Shown: positions 16,263 to 27,500, counted from the first letter of the stretch. The stretch is 64,000 nt of DNA from Dyadobacter sp. NIV53 (GCF_019711195.1 NZ_CP081299.1:4004001-4068000); one strand, 5' to 3'. Numbers and translations: made by a program. The notes: a model not told the origin generated them from the letters alone.

Positions 16263-19126
16263 ATGAGTCGATTTTATAATACAATATCGCAACAATTTTA
16301 TTGTTTTTTCCTCCTTATGCTGCTTTCAACAGCATACGCAAACGCACAGTTTGTAGTGAAGGGACAATGCATGCAGAACCCGGATTGTGATGCGGATTCA
16401 ACATCATTTAGCGATACGCTTAAAACCTCCATTGCGTGGCGATGGGATTTTGGCGAAGCCGGTGCGACTGACAACCGTCGCAATGCCCAGCATTCCTACA
16501 TGTCTCCCGGAACTTACAATGTTACACTGGTCCGTACACTTACAGGCGGAAGTACGGAGACCTTGGTACAGGCGGTTACAATTGGAGAGCTTCCCCTGCA
16601 TTTCAGAAATGGTTTACCGATACTACAATTTGTCCGGGAACAACCTTAAAACTGGATCCGTATCCGGATGGTGCTCCGGCAGGGGCCACGTATGTGTGGT
16701 ATCCAAAAGGCGATACCACACAGGTTTTAGAAGTTGATAGTTCGGGTTGTTATTCTGTTGAGGTTATTATTAACGGATGCAAGATTCAGGATCGGGTCAA
16801 TGTGAAAATATGTATGGAACCTGCTGCTCAGGAAGGGTCGAAGTGGTTTTTTGGTGGAAATGCAGGCCTCGATTTTTCAAATACCCCTCCAAGCCCGATA
16901 ACGGACGGAAAAGTAAATACGCCTGAGGGTACTTCTTCGATCGCCAATTCAAAAGGCCAGCTTCTCTTCTATTCTGATGGTATCAAGATATGGAATAAGG
17001 ACGGCGAGGAGATGACTTGTTTTGGGCTTACAAAATGTGAGCCGCTTTTAGGAAGCCCCAACTCAACGCAATCCGTACTGATTGTGCCTCAGCCGACTTG
17101 TAAGGGGTGTGAATATTTGTTTAACGTATTTACTACATCAGATATCAACGGTGCAAAATTGCTTACGGTTAGTGTGGTGGACATGAGAAGAAATAATGGT
17201 AAAGGAGCTATTATTGAACAAAATACTACCTTACAGCAGCCAACTACGGAGCAGATTGTATCATCCCGCAATGATAAGGATAGTACTTACTGGGTTATTT
17301 CTCATGGGTATGGAAATAATACTTTTCATATCTATCATGCCACAGATGGCGGATTAACTGAGTCAGGAACATATAATCTGGGAATGGCCATTGATACTAC
17401 AACAGAAGCGCAGGGATATATGAAATTTTCTGCTGCGGATAGTACTGGTCAGAGACAATTGGCTGTAATCATCCCGGGGCCACCAAAAAATTATGTAGAA
17501 CTTTATAGCTTCAATGATTCAACGGGTGTCCTTTCCTATAAGAAAACGATTGATCTTGGGCCAGCTCCACCCACCGCTTATGGTATTGAATTCTCTCCAA
17601 CCGGAGAAAAGATGTATGTTTCATTTCAGGGATCTGGTGGTACAAAGTCCTTGCTGAAACAATACGATTTGACATTTCCTGACAGTCTTCTGACCGAAAC
17701 TGCAATTACTATTGACAGCTCATCCACACAGAAATACGGTGCGCTCCAGATTGCGACAGACGGGAAAATTTACATGGCCATTCAGGGAAGTGAATATCTG
17801 GCTGTTATAGGTGAGCCGGAAGGTGATGCACTGACTAGTGTGGAATATAAAAGGGATGGCGTAAACCTGGGAGGTAAAAACAGTCAGCTTGGACTTCCGA
17901 ATATGGTTCAGGATTTCACCCAGGAATCTTCCGGGCCTGGATTTGAGGCCGAAGGTTTTTGCACCAATGAGCCGACTACCTTTGAGGCCAGCCCGATTTG
18001 CGATCCGATTAAAGATACTTATTCATGGGATTTTCTGGGTAACGGAACATTTACTGCTCCTTCCAAAGAACAGAAAGCCACTTACACCTATACCGAACCA
18101 GGAACTTACCTGGTTGGATTAAGAGCTTCCAATCAGTGTAAGGACACATTGATTATTCAGGAAGTAATTATTTATCCGACTCCTGATCCAATCAATCTTG
18201 GGCCTGATAAAGATACCTGCGGTGCTTACGTTCCGTTGGATATGAATGTAGTTGCAGAAGGTTATGCCTGGTTTAATCGCGGAAGGATTGTTGGCCGCCA
18301 AAAAACGTACAATGCAATTGCAACTGGTGACTATATCGGTGTCGCTTATAACGGCCCGTTAAGAGAATGTTTTATGGCTGATACCATCAAAATATCTTTA
18401 AGAAAACCACCGGGAATTACAATTGGGCCAGATACTACTTTATGCCGGGACAGTTCTATTGTTCTGAACGTGCGGAGTGAAGTATGGATAGAGTTTAACT
18501 GGAGCACAGGAGAAAATACAAGAGATATTACAGTAAGCCAGCCAGGAACATATATTGTTAACGTCAAGGATAGAAATGATTGCTTTAATTCCGATACCAT
18601 TCAGGTTGGGGAGCGGCCTTCGCCAATACTAAACCTTGCTCCTGAATACATCATATGCATTCCCGATGGCGGCTCCACCATATTGGATGCAAACGGAGTT
18701 GGGGTGCTGCATTATGAATGGCCTCACTCCGGTGATACCACACGAACGGTTACAGTAAATCAGGAAGGTATTTACAGCGTTATTGCTACGAACGATGTAG
18801 GCTGTGTTACTGAGCAATCTACCAATGTTGTTGATAAATGCGAGCCACGCTTTTTCATTCCTGAGGCATTTTCTCCTGACGGTGAAGGGCACAACGAAAA
18901 TTTAGAAGTTTTTGGAGCATATTACACCCGTTTCACTATGCGGATTTATAACCGTTGGGGAGAAGTAATTTATGCTACAACAGAAATAGAGGATCGTTGG
19001 GATGGTACTTATAAAGGATTAAAAGTACAACCTGGAGTTTATCCTTATGTGCTGTCTTATGAGGCTTTGTATTTCCCGGAAAGAGCTCCTGTTGTAAAAC
19101 GCGGATCCGTCTTGGTGATTCGTTAA
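16263..19126 (+). pseudogene. T9SS type B (CHU_C) sorting-domain protein with PKD domains, frameshifted
   Basis: The gene starts MSRFYNTISQQFYCFFLLML with a signal peptide ending near TAYANAQ. A PKD domain follows (AWRWDFGEAGATDN...SPGTYNVTLVR). The frame then breaks at the C4 run 16593-16596. One extra C restores ...GELPPAFQKWFTDTTICPGT and continues to 19126, giving about 954 residues. The long part has a WD/NHL-like region, a second PKD domain (YSWDFLGNGTFTAPSK...EPGTYLVGLRASNQC), cysteine-rich repeats, and a C-terminal gliding/CHU_C domain (FFIPEAFSPDGEGHNENLEV, RWGEVIYATTEIEDRWDG). That tail targets export by T9SS with a PorP partner next door. A homopolymer miscall is the simplest reading. 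Confidence 0.85.
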
Positions 19127-19228
19127 ACGTTCGGTTTTGCCAATTAAAATGGTTATTTTTGAGTATCCGGCTATTGCTTTATTTTAGTTTTTGTAAGGTA
19201 AAAGCCATCCATTGTTTTTAAAAATACC

Positions 19229-20256
19229 ATGCGTCAGGATTATTTGTCAGGGGATAAAGAAAATCTTTCCAATACTGAAAAAGAGATTGAGCGGGCACTG
19301 CGTCCGTTATCGTTTGATGATTTTACAGGGCAGGAAAAAATTCTTGAAAATCTTAAAATATTTGTTCAGGCTGCACGCCAGCGTGGTGATGCACTTGATC
19401 ACGTCTTACTTCACGGGCCTCCCGGTTTGGGCAAAACGACACTTTCCAGTATTGTTGCCAATGAATTGGGTTCTAACATAAAAATTACTTCCGGGCCGGT
19501 TTTGGATAAACCGAGTGATCTGGCAGGTTTGCTTACTAACCTATACAGGAACACGACGTTCTTTTTATAGATGAGATTCACCGGTTGAATCCGATCGTAG
19601 AAGAGTATTTGTACTCAGCTATGGAAGATTACAAGATTGATATCATGCTCGATAGCGGTCCGAATGCAAGAAGTATTCAAATCGGGCTGAATCCGTTCAC
19701 GTTAATTGGCGCCACAACCCGCGCTGGAATGCTCACATCACCGTTACGTGCCCGGTTTGGTATCAACGCCAGGCTGGAATACTATGATGCGCAGCTCCTG
19801 ACAACTATTTTAAAACGTTCAGCAGCGATTTTGGGCACACCTCTGGAAAACGATGCTGCTTATGAAATTGCACGTAGAAGCCGTGGTACGCCTCGTATTG
19901 CCAATAATCTTTTACGCCGGACTCGTGATTTCGCACAGGTAAAAGGAGACGGAATTATTACTGTTGCTATTGCCCAAATGGCCTTGCTGGCCTTAAACGT
20001 GGATCAGAACGGACTTGATGAAATGGATAACCGGATACTGAGCACAATTGTTGAAAAATTCAAGGGAGGGCCTGTTGGCCTGTCAACTATTGCAACAGCT
20101 TGTGGTGAAGAATCGGAAACTATTGAGGAAGTATATGAGCCATTCCTGATCCAGGAAGGATATATGAAACGTACATCAAGAGGCAGGGAAGTAACAGAAA
20201 AGGCATTTAAGCATTTAGGAATCTTGCCAAGGCTGAGATCCGGAGAATTATTTTGA
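19229..20256 (+). pseudogene. ruvB: Holliday junction helicase RuvB, interrupted by a 2-nt frameshift
   Basis: The first part (MRQDYLSGDKENLSNTEKEI...) has the Walker A motif HGPPGLGKTTLS and reads to KPSDLAGLLTNL. The frame is then lost and resumes as QEHDVLFIDEIHRLNP (Walker B, DEIH) through to the arginine-finger and winged-helix regions and LPRLRSGELF. At 19541-19546 the sequence reads CTATACAG where CTACAG would keep the frame, so an extra TA is present. Corrected, it is a normal 341-residue RuvB, the AAA+ motor that migrates Holliday junctions with RuvA. All downstream sequence is intact, so this is either a very recent mutation or an assembly error. Confidence 0.9.
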
Positions 20257-20279
20257 CCTGTAATAAAAGATTTAAATAT

Positions 20280-20349
20280 ATTAAATCAGAAGAACTTATG
20301 AAGTAGTTGTTATGTAAAAATTAACAATTCTATATCCTTCTGATTTAAT
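20280..20349. repeat. 13-bp inverted repeat with 44-nt spacer after ruvB
   Basis: ATTAAATCAGAAG (20280-20292) and CTTCTGATTTAAT (20337-20349) are exact inverse complements. The second arm ends 12 nt before the -7 box of the NUDIX gene. It may be an operator pair or a weak terminator, and there is no T-run. Confidence 0.4.
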
Positions 20350-20361
20350 CTTTTTATGTCG

Positions 20362-20369
20362 TACTTTTG
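20362..20369 (+). promoter_or_regulatory. Bacteroidota -7 promoter box for the NUDIX gene
   Basis: TACTTTTG fits TAnnTTTG and lies 25 nt before the ATG at 20395. It lies downstream of the earlier in-frame ATG at 20356, which argues that the gene starts at 20395. Confidence 0.55.
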
Positions 20370-20394
20370 CGGTAAATTTAGTGTAACCGCTTGT

Positions 20395-20820
20395 ATGATT
20401 GAGACTCTGGTTCAGGTAAAATTGGTGGTAAGGGTGCCTTGCGCTATTATCGAACATGACGGAAAGGTTTTAGCGGGCCAGAGAAGTGCGGAATTATCAT
20501 TCCCGCTTAAATGGGAATTTCCCGGCGGTAAGCAAGAAGAAAACGAAACGGATGAAGAGACGCTTGTACGTGAAATCCGTGAAGAACTGAATATTGAGAT
20601 TCAGATTGTCCAAAAACTTCCTGTTACTTCAAAAGACCAGGGCTGGCGGGAAATTATACTGGTTCCGTTTGTATGCAAAATGCGCAGCCAGGAAATTACC
20701 CTGACGGAGCACGAGCAGATTATGTGGCTTGAACCCGATGATTTACAATCCCTGGACTGGACAGAAGCTGATTTGGGTGTTATTCAAAGTTATTACCAGT
20801 ATTTATCTGTTAAAAAGTAA
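20395..20820 (+). CDS. NUDIX hydrolase, MutT-like (deoxy)nucleoside triphosphate pyrophosphohydrolase
   Basis: From the ATG at 20395 the product is 141 residues (MIETLVQVKLVVRVPCAIIE). The Nudix box runs from the GG of EFPGGKQEENETDEETLVRE through IREELNIEI, with the invariant G, REXXEE and G/hydrophobic positions present. Early AGQRSAELSFPLKWEFPGGK is typical of MutT-type enzymes that clear oxidised or non-canonical nucleotides. The substrate is not determinable here. Its last 18 nt overlap the end of the convergent dihydroorotase gene. Confidence 0.9.
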   Translation: MIETLVQVKLVVRVPCAIIEHDGKVLAGQRSAELSFPLKWEFPGGKQEENETDEETLVREIREELNIEIQIVQKLPVTSKDQGWREIILVPFVCKMRSQEITLTEHEQIMWLEPDDLQSLDWTEADLGVIQSYYQYLSVKK

Positions 20821-22164
20821 CCTTTGCCCTTTTACAGTTTCGTTAAAAATCCCCTTTTCATAGACCAGATTTCCTGACACAAAAGTATGTGTAATGGCAG
20901 ACTGGAAAGTTGTTCCTTCAAATGGCGACCACCCGCATTTAGCATATATATTTAAAGCCTCTACCTGAGTTTCTGCATTAAGGTCCACTAAAACCAGATC
21001 AGCCCAATATCCTTCACGAATATAGCCGCGTTCTTTAATTTCAAAACAATCTGCTACGGAATGAGTCATTTTCTCAATCGCTCTTTCGAGAGGTATTTTT
21101 CCTTTTTTTACCAGTTCCAGCATCACATTTAATGTATGCTGTATCAATGGCAAACCGGAAGGAGACTGCCAGTAAGGCTGTGCTTTTTCTTCGATAGTAT
21201 GTGGGGCGTGATCTGTCGCAATTACATCAATACGATTGTCCAGCAAAGCCTGTAAAATTGCTTCTTTATGATGTGGTGCCTTAATGGCCGGATTGCATTT
21301 AATTTTGTTTCCCAGCAAATGGTAATCCTCGGCATCAAACCACAAATGATGTACACAAGCTTCGGAAGTAATCCTCTTGGGCTGCCCATTTGCTAATAAA
21401 ATCTGTCCGTTTTCCCTGTTGCCTATTTCAAAAAGAGAAACTTCATCTCCGGTAGAAATATGCAGGATGTGTAATCTGGTATTGTGTTTTTGTGCGAGGG
21501 AAGTGGCAAAGGAAGAAGAGATCAGACAGGCTTCTTCATTACGGATCAATGCATGAATGTTATAAGGCACATTTTCTCCGTATTTTTCTTTGAAAAACTC
21601 CATCCGCTGTTTTACAGTCGGTTCGTCTTCACAATGCGTCGCTATCAGGCATGGCGCGTTTGCAAATAATTTTTCCAGTAAGTCCGGCGCATCTACCAGC
21701 ATATTTCCGGTAGAAGATCCCATGAAAATTTTAATACCACAGATCTGGCTGATATCTGTGCGCATTACTTCATCATAATTATCATTGGAAGCACCCATAT
21801 AAAATGAGTAATTAGCCAGTGAAGTTTCCTGTGCAATTTTATATTTATCGGCCAGTAAAGGTTGTGTGAGTGCATTCGGAACTGTATTGGGCATTTCCAT
21901 GAAAGAAGTAACCCCGCCTGCAACACCTGCTCTTGCTTCTGTATAGATTGTAGCCTTATGTGTTAATCCCGGCTCACGGAAATGTACCTGGTCGTCAATA
22001 ATTCCAGGTATTAAATGTAATCCTTTTGCATCAATAATCCGGTCAGCAGGAATGTGTTGCAAATCACTTCCAATTCTTTGAATGTGACCATCACTGATTA
22101 AAACGTCAGATTCCTGAATCTGATTTTCATTTACAACAAGGGCATTTACTATGAGCGTTTTCAT
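20803..22164 (-). CDS. pyrC: Dihydroorotase
   Basis: This 453-residue amidohydrolase catalyses ring closure of carbamoyl-aspartate in pyrimidine synthesis. The entry motif is GIIDDQVHFREPGLTHKATIYTEA, where the first His of the usual H-x-H reads Gln. I believe this variant is common in Bacteroidota homologues. Later signatures are GVTSFMEMPNTVPNA, LHILHISTGDEV, DVIATDHAPHTIEEK and the C-terminal WADLVLVDLNAET. It converges on the NUDIX gene with an 18-nt 3' overlap. The symbol is given by function; the subfamily could equally be annotated as allantoinase-like. Confidence 0.9.
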   Translation of the reverse strand: MKTLIVNALVVNENQIQESDVLISDGHIQRIGSDLQHIPADRIIDAKGLHLIPGIIDDQVHFREPGLTHKATIYTEARAGVAGGVTSFMEMPNTVPNALTQPLLADKYKIAQETSLANYSFYMGASNDNYDEVMRTDISQICGIKIFMGSSTGNMLVDAPDLLEKLFANAPCLIATHCEDEPTVKQRMEFFKEKYGENVPYNIHALIRNEEACLISSSFATSLAQKHNTRLHILHISTGDEVSLFEIGNRENGQILLANGQPKRITSEACVHHLWFDAEDYHLLGNKIKCNPAIKAPHHKEAILQALLDNRIDVIATDHAPHTIEEKAQPYWQSPSGLPLIQHTLNVMLELVKKGKIPLERAIEKMTHSVADCFEIKERGYIREGYWADLVLVDLNAETQVEALNIYAKCGWSPFEGTTFQSAITHTFVSGNLVYEKGIFNETVKGQRLLFNR

Positions 22165-22325
22165 TCCGGACTATAAAGTTTGGTGACGTAAAGTTATTGA
22201 GGGAAATTTATAAATGGAGCTATTGGCTCCCAGGATTTAGCCATTAGCTTAAAAAATGTTAGTTTATTCCAAAAAGTATATAGCACATTTTTACATAAAT
22301 TTTTGAACAAGAGTTAATTAAAAAG

Positions 22326-23018
22326 ATGAACCTGAAAATATTCTGGAGTGATTTTATTGATCTTATATTTCCGCGTTGCTGTGAAGCTTGTGACCGGTCT
22401 CTTGTTGGAAATGAAGAGCTTGTTTGTACATCCTGCCGGATTTCGCTTCCAAGAATTGAAAAGCACAGCGTTCATATTGATTTGCTCAAATATAAATTTA
22501 TAACTATTCCGGAGGTATTATCGGTTCAGTCATTTTTACTTTTTACTAAAAAAGGGAAAGTCCAAAAGCTATTACATGCGTTGAAGTACCGAGGAAATAA
22601 GGAAGTTGGTATTTTATTAGGTTCTATGTTTGGCCAGGAAATGGTGGCTGAAAGGATACTTCCAAAGGCGGAATTAATCATTAGTGTTCCTTTACACAAG
22701 AAAAAACTTTCTAAAAGGGGATACAATCAAAGTGATTTACTGGCAGAAGGTTTATCAAATGCGACGGATATTCCATGGTCGGGAACAGTTCTGGCAAGAA
22801 CCAGATTTACAGATACGCAAACAGGGAAAAGTAAAAAAGAACGTCAGGAAAATGTAAGTGGGGTTTTTGTTGTAAACGGAGAATTTAAAAAGAAAAGTGT
22901 CATTGTAATAGACGATGTACTGACGACTGGTGCTACCTTGGAAGCTTGTGTCGAGGCATTGAAAATAGCTGGATGTGAAGAGTTTCATATATTGACCATT
23001 GCAGTAGCACAGCATTGA
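22326..23018 (+). CDS. ComF family phosphoribosyltransferase-like protein
   Basis: The protein has 230 residues. The N-terminus has paired cysteines (CCEACDRSL, VCTSCRISLP) forming a zinc-finger-like start. The C-terminal half is a type I PRTase domain: LIISVPLHKKKLSKRGYNQS and the PRPP-binding loop VIVIDDVLTTGATLEAC. ComF proteins act in DNA uptake during competence in some bacteria. In others the role is unclear, so no symbol is given. The gene is alone on this strand, followed by an inverted repeat of the CCGTGGCACGG type. Confidence 0.92.
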   Translation: MNLKIFWSDFIDLIFPRCCEACDRSLVGNEELVCTSCRISLPRIEKHSVHIDLLKYKFITIPEVLSVQSFLLFTKKGKVQKLLHALKYRGNKEVGILLGSMFGQEMVAERILPKAELIISVPLHKKKLSKRGYNQSDLLAEGLSNATDIPWSGTVLARTRFTDTQTGKSKKERQENVSGVFVVNGEFKKKSVIVIDDVLTTGATLEACVEALKIAGCEEFHILTIAVAQH

Positions 23019-23037
23019 TATAGAATATTAATGCGAA

Positions 23038-23101
23038 ATCCGTGGCACAGCTGTGATATTAAGATTGGTGAAAAGCCTGATGGATCAGCCGTGCCACGGA
23101 T
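23038..23101. repeat. CCGTGGCACGG-type inverted repeat, copy 1
   Basis: ATCCGTGGCACAGCTG (23038-23053) and CAGCCGTGCCACGGAT (23086-23101) are inverted repeats with one mismatch and a 32-nt centre. The same arms recur at 61272-61331 with an unrelated centre, so this is a dispersed REP-like palindromic unit. Here it follows comF and precedes the gldJ 3' end. Confidence 0.75.
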
Positions 23102-23171
23102 AAGTACCAGCAACAAAAAACCGCTGCCAGAAGAACTGACAACGGTTTTACTTATTATTTTGAACCTTATA

Positions 23172-24431
23172 TTATTTCTGACTTCCGGTAGCAATCATAG
23201 CGCAACGGAAACCTACCATTGCTGTTGCTGAATCCTGGTCCATATAACGGCGCGTTCCCGGAGATAACCAGTATGCAACATCAGACCATGAACCGCCTTT
23301 GTAAACTCTTAAATTGTCATTTACCAAAGAGTTAGAATTTTTAGTATCATAACTCTTCGCTTCATCCTGATAGCCATTACGACGGAATGCATTCAAATCG
23401 TTCACATCACTGTTAGACAAGGGACGGTAAACGTCATATACCCATTCGCTTACGTTTCCAGCCATATCGTAAAGGCCGAAATCATTGGCGGGATAAGATC
23501 TGATTTCCTGAGTAATAATGGCACCATCATTCGATTTTCCGGCAATACCAGCGTAATCACCAGGTCCACGTTTGAAGTTGGCTAACATTGTTCCTTGTTT
23601 GCGGCCACGTGGCTGACGCATTGTAGAACCATCCCATGGATAAATTCTTTGGTTCGTCTGATTTTCGTCAGAATACTGAGTTCCGATCATTGCCATTGCA
23701 GCATATTCAAATTCTGCTTCTGTTGGAAGACGGTAAGGAGGCATTACATATCCGCTTTCTATGCGAAGCTGGGGAGCTGGTCCGCTTGCAACTGTTTCAG
23801 CTTCTGCGGCAGCGGCTGCTTTCTTTTTCTTGCCAAATGAAAATCCTTTTTTCTTTTTGCCTGATGTTGATCCGGCAGCGTTGTTAGCCTGACTAACTGC
23901 CGCGGTACGCCATTCGCAATAATCGTTGGCCTGTACCCACGACACACCCACAACAGGGTATAAACGGAAACCAGGGTGACGTAGATACATGGTTACGTAA
24001 GAGTCGTTAAAAGACAATTCGTTGAACCATACGGCTGTATCGGGAAGTGCTTTGCTATAAAATTCTTCTGATGAATCCCTTTGAACAGCATTTAGATATT
24101 CCAGATAATGGACATTAGCCACCTCTGTCTGATCCATATAAAATGACTGGATACTGATCGTACGTTTTGGATTATCGCGTCTTCCCATCACGTCTTCTTC
24201 CAGAGAACCCATTGTAAACCGGCCGCCTTCAATATAAATCAAATCCGGACCGGCAGGTAAAGCCTTATATTGTTTTACCTCGAAACCATCTTTGCCATTG
24301 TACGCCAAACCTGTTTTGGAGCTTTCTTTACCAGGTTTTAAGCTGGTTGGCCTTTTCTTTTTACTATAGGCTGTAGCAGCTAATAACACAATCAGAATCA
24401 GCGCGATCGACCGGATACCTATCTTATGCAT
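23172..24431 (-). CDS. gldJ: Gliding motility protein GldJ-like (SUMF1/FGE-sulfatase domain)
   Basis: I start at the ATG at 24431 (MHKIGIRSIALILIVLLAAT), giving 419 residues with a signal peptide. The SUMF1-type domain opens LIYIEGGRFTMGSLEEDVMGRR and SFYMDQTEVANVHYLEYL. It ends with the GldJ-typical VYKGGSWSDVAYWLSPGTRR and DSATAMVGFRCAM. GldJ stabilises GldK in the gliding/T9SS machinery. Two oddities: there is no lipobox cysteine after the signal segment (AATAYSKKK), although GldJ is normally a lipoprotein, and a Lys/Ala-rich insert (GKKKKGFSFGKKKK, then AAAAAEAE) interrupts the domain. GldK is the alternative, but the C-terminus favours GldJ. Confidence 0.8.
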   Translation of the reverse strand: MHKIGIRSIALILIVLLAATAYSKKKRPTSLKPGKESSKTGLAYNGKDGFEVKQYKALPAGPDLIYIEGGRFTMGSLEEDVMGRRDNPKRTISIQSFYMDQTEVANVHYLEYLNAVQRDSSEEFYSKALPDTAVWFNELSFNDSYVTMYLRHPGFRLYPVVGVSWVQANDYCEWRTAAVSQANNAAGSTSGKKKKGFSFGKKKKAAAAAEAETVASGPAPQLRIESGYVMPPYRLPTEAEFEYAAMAMIGTQYSDENQTNQRIYPWDGSTMRQPRGRKQGTMLANFKRGPGDYAGIAGKSNDGAIITQEIRSYPANDFGLYDMAGNVSEWVYDVYRPLSNSDVNDLNAFRRNGYQDEAKSYDTKNSNSLVNDNLRVYKGGSWSDVAYWLSPGTRRYMDQDSATAMVGFRCAMIATGSQK

Positions 24432-24529
24432 GCAAATCATTGCTTTAAAGTGACTTAAGTGTTTGGTATTATATAGTATGCGAAACCGCAAATGTATGAA
24501 ATGAATCGAAATTATTCTTTAAAACTTCA

Positions 24530-27500
24530 TTATTGGGTCATTTCTATCAAAATATTCCTGGCCTGGTCAATGCTTTTTACGTCTTCACAAATCAGGATTA
24601 ACTTGCCTTTCTGGTCTTTCAACGAACTTTGCTTCGGGTGTTTCTTCACGTAATCAATCACCTGGCCGAATTTCGAAGACTGAAAAAATGCATCATTCTG
24701 CGAAGTAACGAAGTAGCCTTTCAATGTATTGCTTTTCAAAGTTAATTTTTCGAAATACAAACGTTCAGCTTCCCAACGCAGCCTAACTGCTTTAAGAAGA
24801 TCCTGAACCACAGACGGCATCGGACCAAAGCGGTCAATTACTTCTTTTTCAAATTTTGTGAGTTCTTCTTCTGTACTGATATTGTCAAGACGGGTATATA
24901 ACGAAAGTCTTTCTGAAATATTCTTTACATAATCATCCGGAATTAAAGTTGCAAAATCTGTCTCTATCTGGCAGTCAGGAAGCAGCTTTGAGGGAAGTCC
25001 CATAGACGTTGCAAATAAATCTTTGAACTCATTATTTTTTAATTCCTGAACCGCTTCATCAAGCATTTTATGATACAATTCGTAACCCAGATCGTTCACA
25101 AAACCACTTTGTTCTGCACCAAGCAAGTTTCCTGCGCCACGAATATCCAGATCCCGCATGGCAACTTTAAAACCATCACCCAATTCCGAAAATTCTTCCA
25201 GTGTCTGCAAACGTTTCCGCGAATCACTCGCCAGTGTTGTAGCAGATGCAGTCAGCAAATAACAAAATGCTTTCCGGTTGGACCGTCCAACACGGCCACG
25301 CATCTGATGCAGGTCAGACAGCCCGAACATATGTGCCGTATTAATAATAATCGTATTCGCATTGGCAATATCAATTCCCGATTCAATAATATTGGTCGAA
25401 ACCAGAATATCATATTCACCATTGATAAAAGCAACCATAACTTTTTCAAGCTTGTCGCCATCCATTTGTCCGTGTGCTACACCAATTCTCACATCCGGAA
25501 CGAGGCGCATGATAATATTGGCGATTGATTCAATATCATTCACCCTGTTGTGTACAAAGAAAACCTGTCCGCCACGCTGAACTTCAAAGCTAATGGCATC
25601 ACGGATAAATTCTTCACTGAAAGTATGTACTTCCGTTGTAACCGGCTGGCGGTTTGGCGGCGGAGTGGCAATTACAGAAAGATCCCGGGCGCCCATCAAG
25701 GAGAAATGAAGCGTACGCGGAATTGGCGTGGCGGTTAATGTCAGTACATCCACATTTACGCGCATTTCTTTTAAACGATCTTTGGCTTTAACTCCAAATT
25801 TCTGTTCTTCATCCACAACTAAAAGGCCAAGATCTTTGAAATGAACATCCTTATTTAAAATCCGGTGTGTTCCGATCAGGATATCGACTTTCCCTTCTTC
25901 TGTTTGTTTAAGTGTTTCCTTTATTTCTTTTGTGGATTTAAACCGGTTGATATAACCCACTTTTACCGGAAAATCAGCCAGCCTTTCACTGAAAGTTTTG
26001 AAATGCTGCATGGCAAGAATCGTAGTCGGAACCAATACTGCGACTTGCTTGCTGTCACATACGGCTTTAAATGCGGCCCTGATGGCAATTTCGGTCTTTC
26101 CAAAACCCACATCACCACATACCAGCCTGTCCATCGGATGCGCTTTTTCCATATCATCTTTTACATCTGAAGTAGCTGTTGCCTGGTCGGGCGTATCTTC
26201 ATAAATAAAAGAGGATTCCAGCTCAGCCTGCATATAATTGTCGGGAGAAAAAGGAAAACCGGGAGCCTGTCGGCGTTTGGCATAAAGCGCGATAAGTTCG
26301 TGCGCAATGTCTTTGAGCTGCTTCTTAACCTTCGATTTCTTGGCTTCCCAGTCGCCGGAACCCAATTTGCTCATCGCAGGCGGTGTTCCTTCTTTACCCG
26401 TATATTTGGCTATTTTATGCAGGTTATGTACACTTACATACAGCAAATCATTATCTCTGTAAATCAAACGGATTGCTTCCTGTTCCTTTCCGTTCACGTC
26501 TTTTTTCTCCAGACCGGCAAACCGGCCTATACCATAATCAACATGTGTGACAAAATCACCGACATGCAGGGATTTCAGCTCTTTTAAAGTGATTGCCTTC
26601 GACTTGCTGAATTTTTCTTTGAGCCTGTATTTATGGAAACGGTCAAAGATCTGATGGTCGGTGTAACAGACAATTTTCAGGTTTTCATCCACAAATCCCT
26701 CTTTCAAAGAGATGTGCATGGATTGGAATTTTACAAACGGATCAAGGTCCTCAAAAATCCTTTCCAGCCTATCCAGTTGTTTGGGTTGTTCTGCGGCGAT
26801 GATATTAGTAAAACCTTTTGACTGGTTTTCCTGTAAATCATCGAGCAGCCTTTTAAAATCTTTATTGAACGAAGGCTGGGGTTTAGAAGCGTAGGGTAAT
26901 CTGTTCTCGGTTTTGAAATAAAACTTTTTCCCAAACTCCACTGTCTTGAATTTTTTGACCAGGTTTAAAAATCCGCGCCTTGTTTCATACAGGTCCTGTG
27001 GGTTGGAAACGATCTGAATGCCGCCGCCTGTTACTTCTGCGAGTGCCCTTTCGGCTTTTTCAAAACATTTTTCAATCACTTCAAGTGTCAGTTCGGCATC
27101 TTTGAACCAGAGCACGGTTTCATCAGGAAGAAAATTAAAAAAAGATTCCCTTGTCTCATTAATCAGCCTTTGTTGTATATCCGGAACAACATTGATTTGC
27201 CGCGCCGTTTCAATAGAAAGCTGTGTATCAGGATCAAACGAACGGATTGTTTCCACTTCATCGCCAAAAAGCTCAATACGGAAGGGATGCTCGTTAGCAA
27301 AAGAAAACACATCAATAATCCCGCCACGTACTGAAAACTGGCCGGCTTCAAAAACGAAATCAGTCATTTCAAAACCATAACTATTCAAAAACTCGGTCAG
27401 AAACGAAGGATCCAGTTTTTCGCCCACTTTTACGGGAAAAGTGTTGTCTTTCAGGGAACGTTTATTAATTACTTTTTCAAATAAAGCCTCCGGATAAGTA

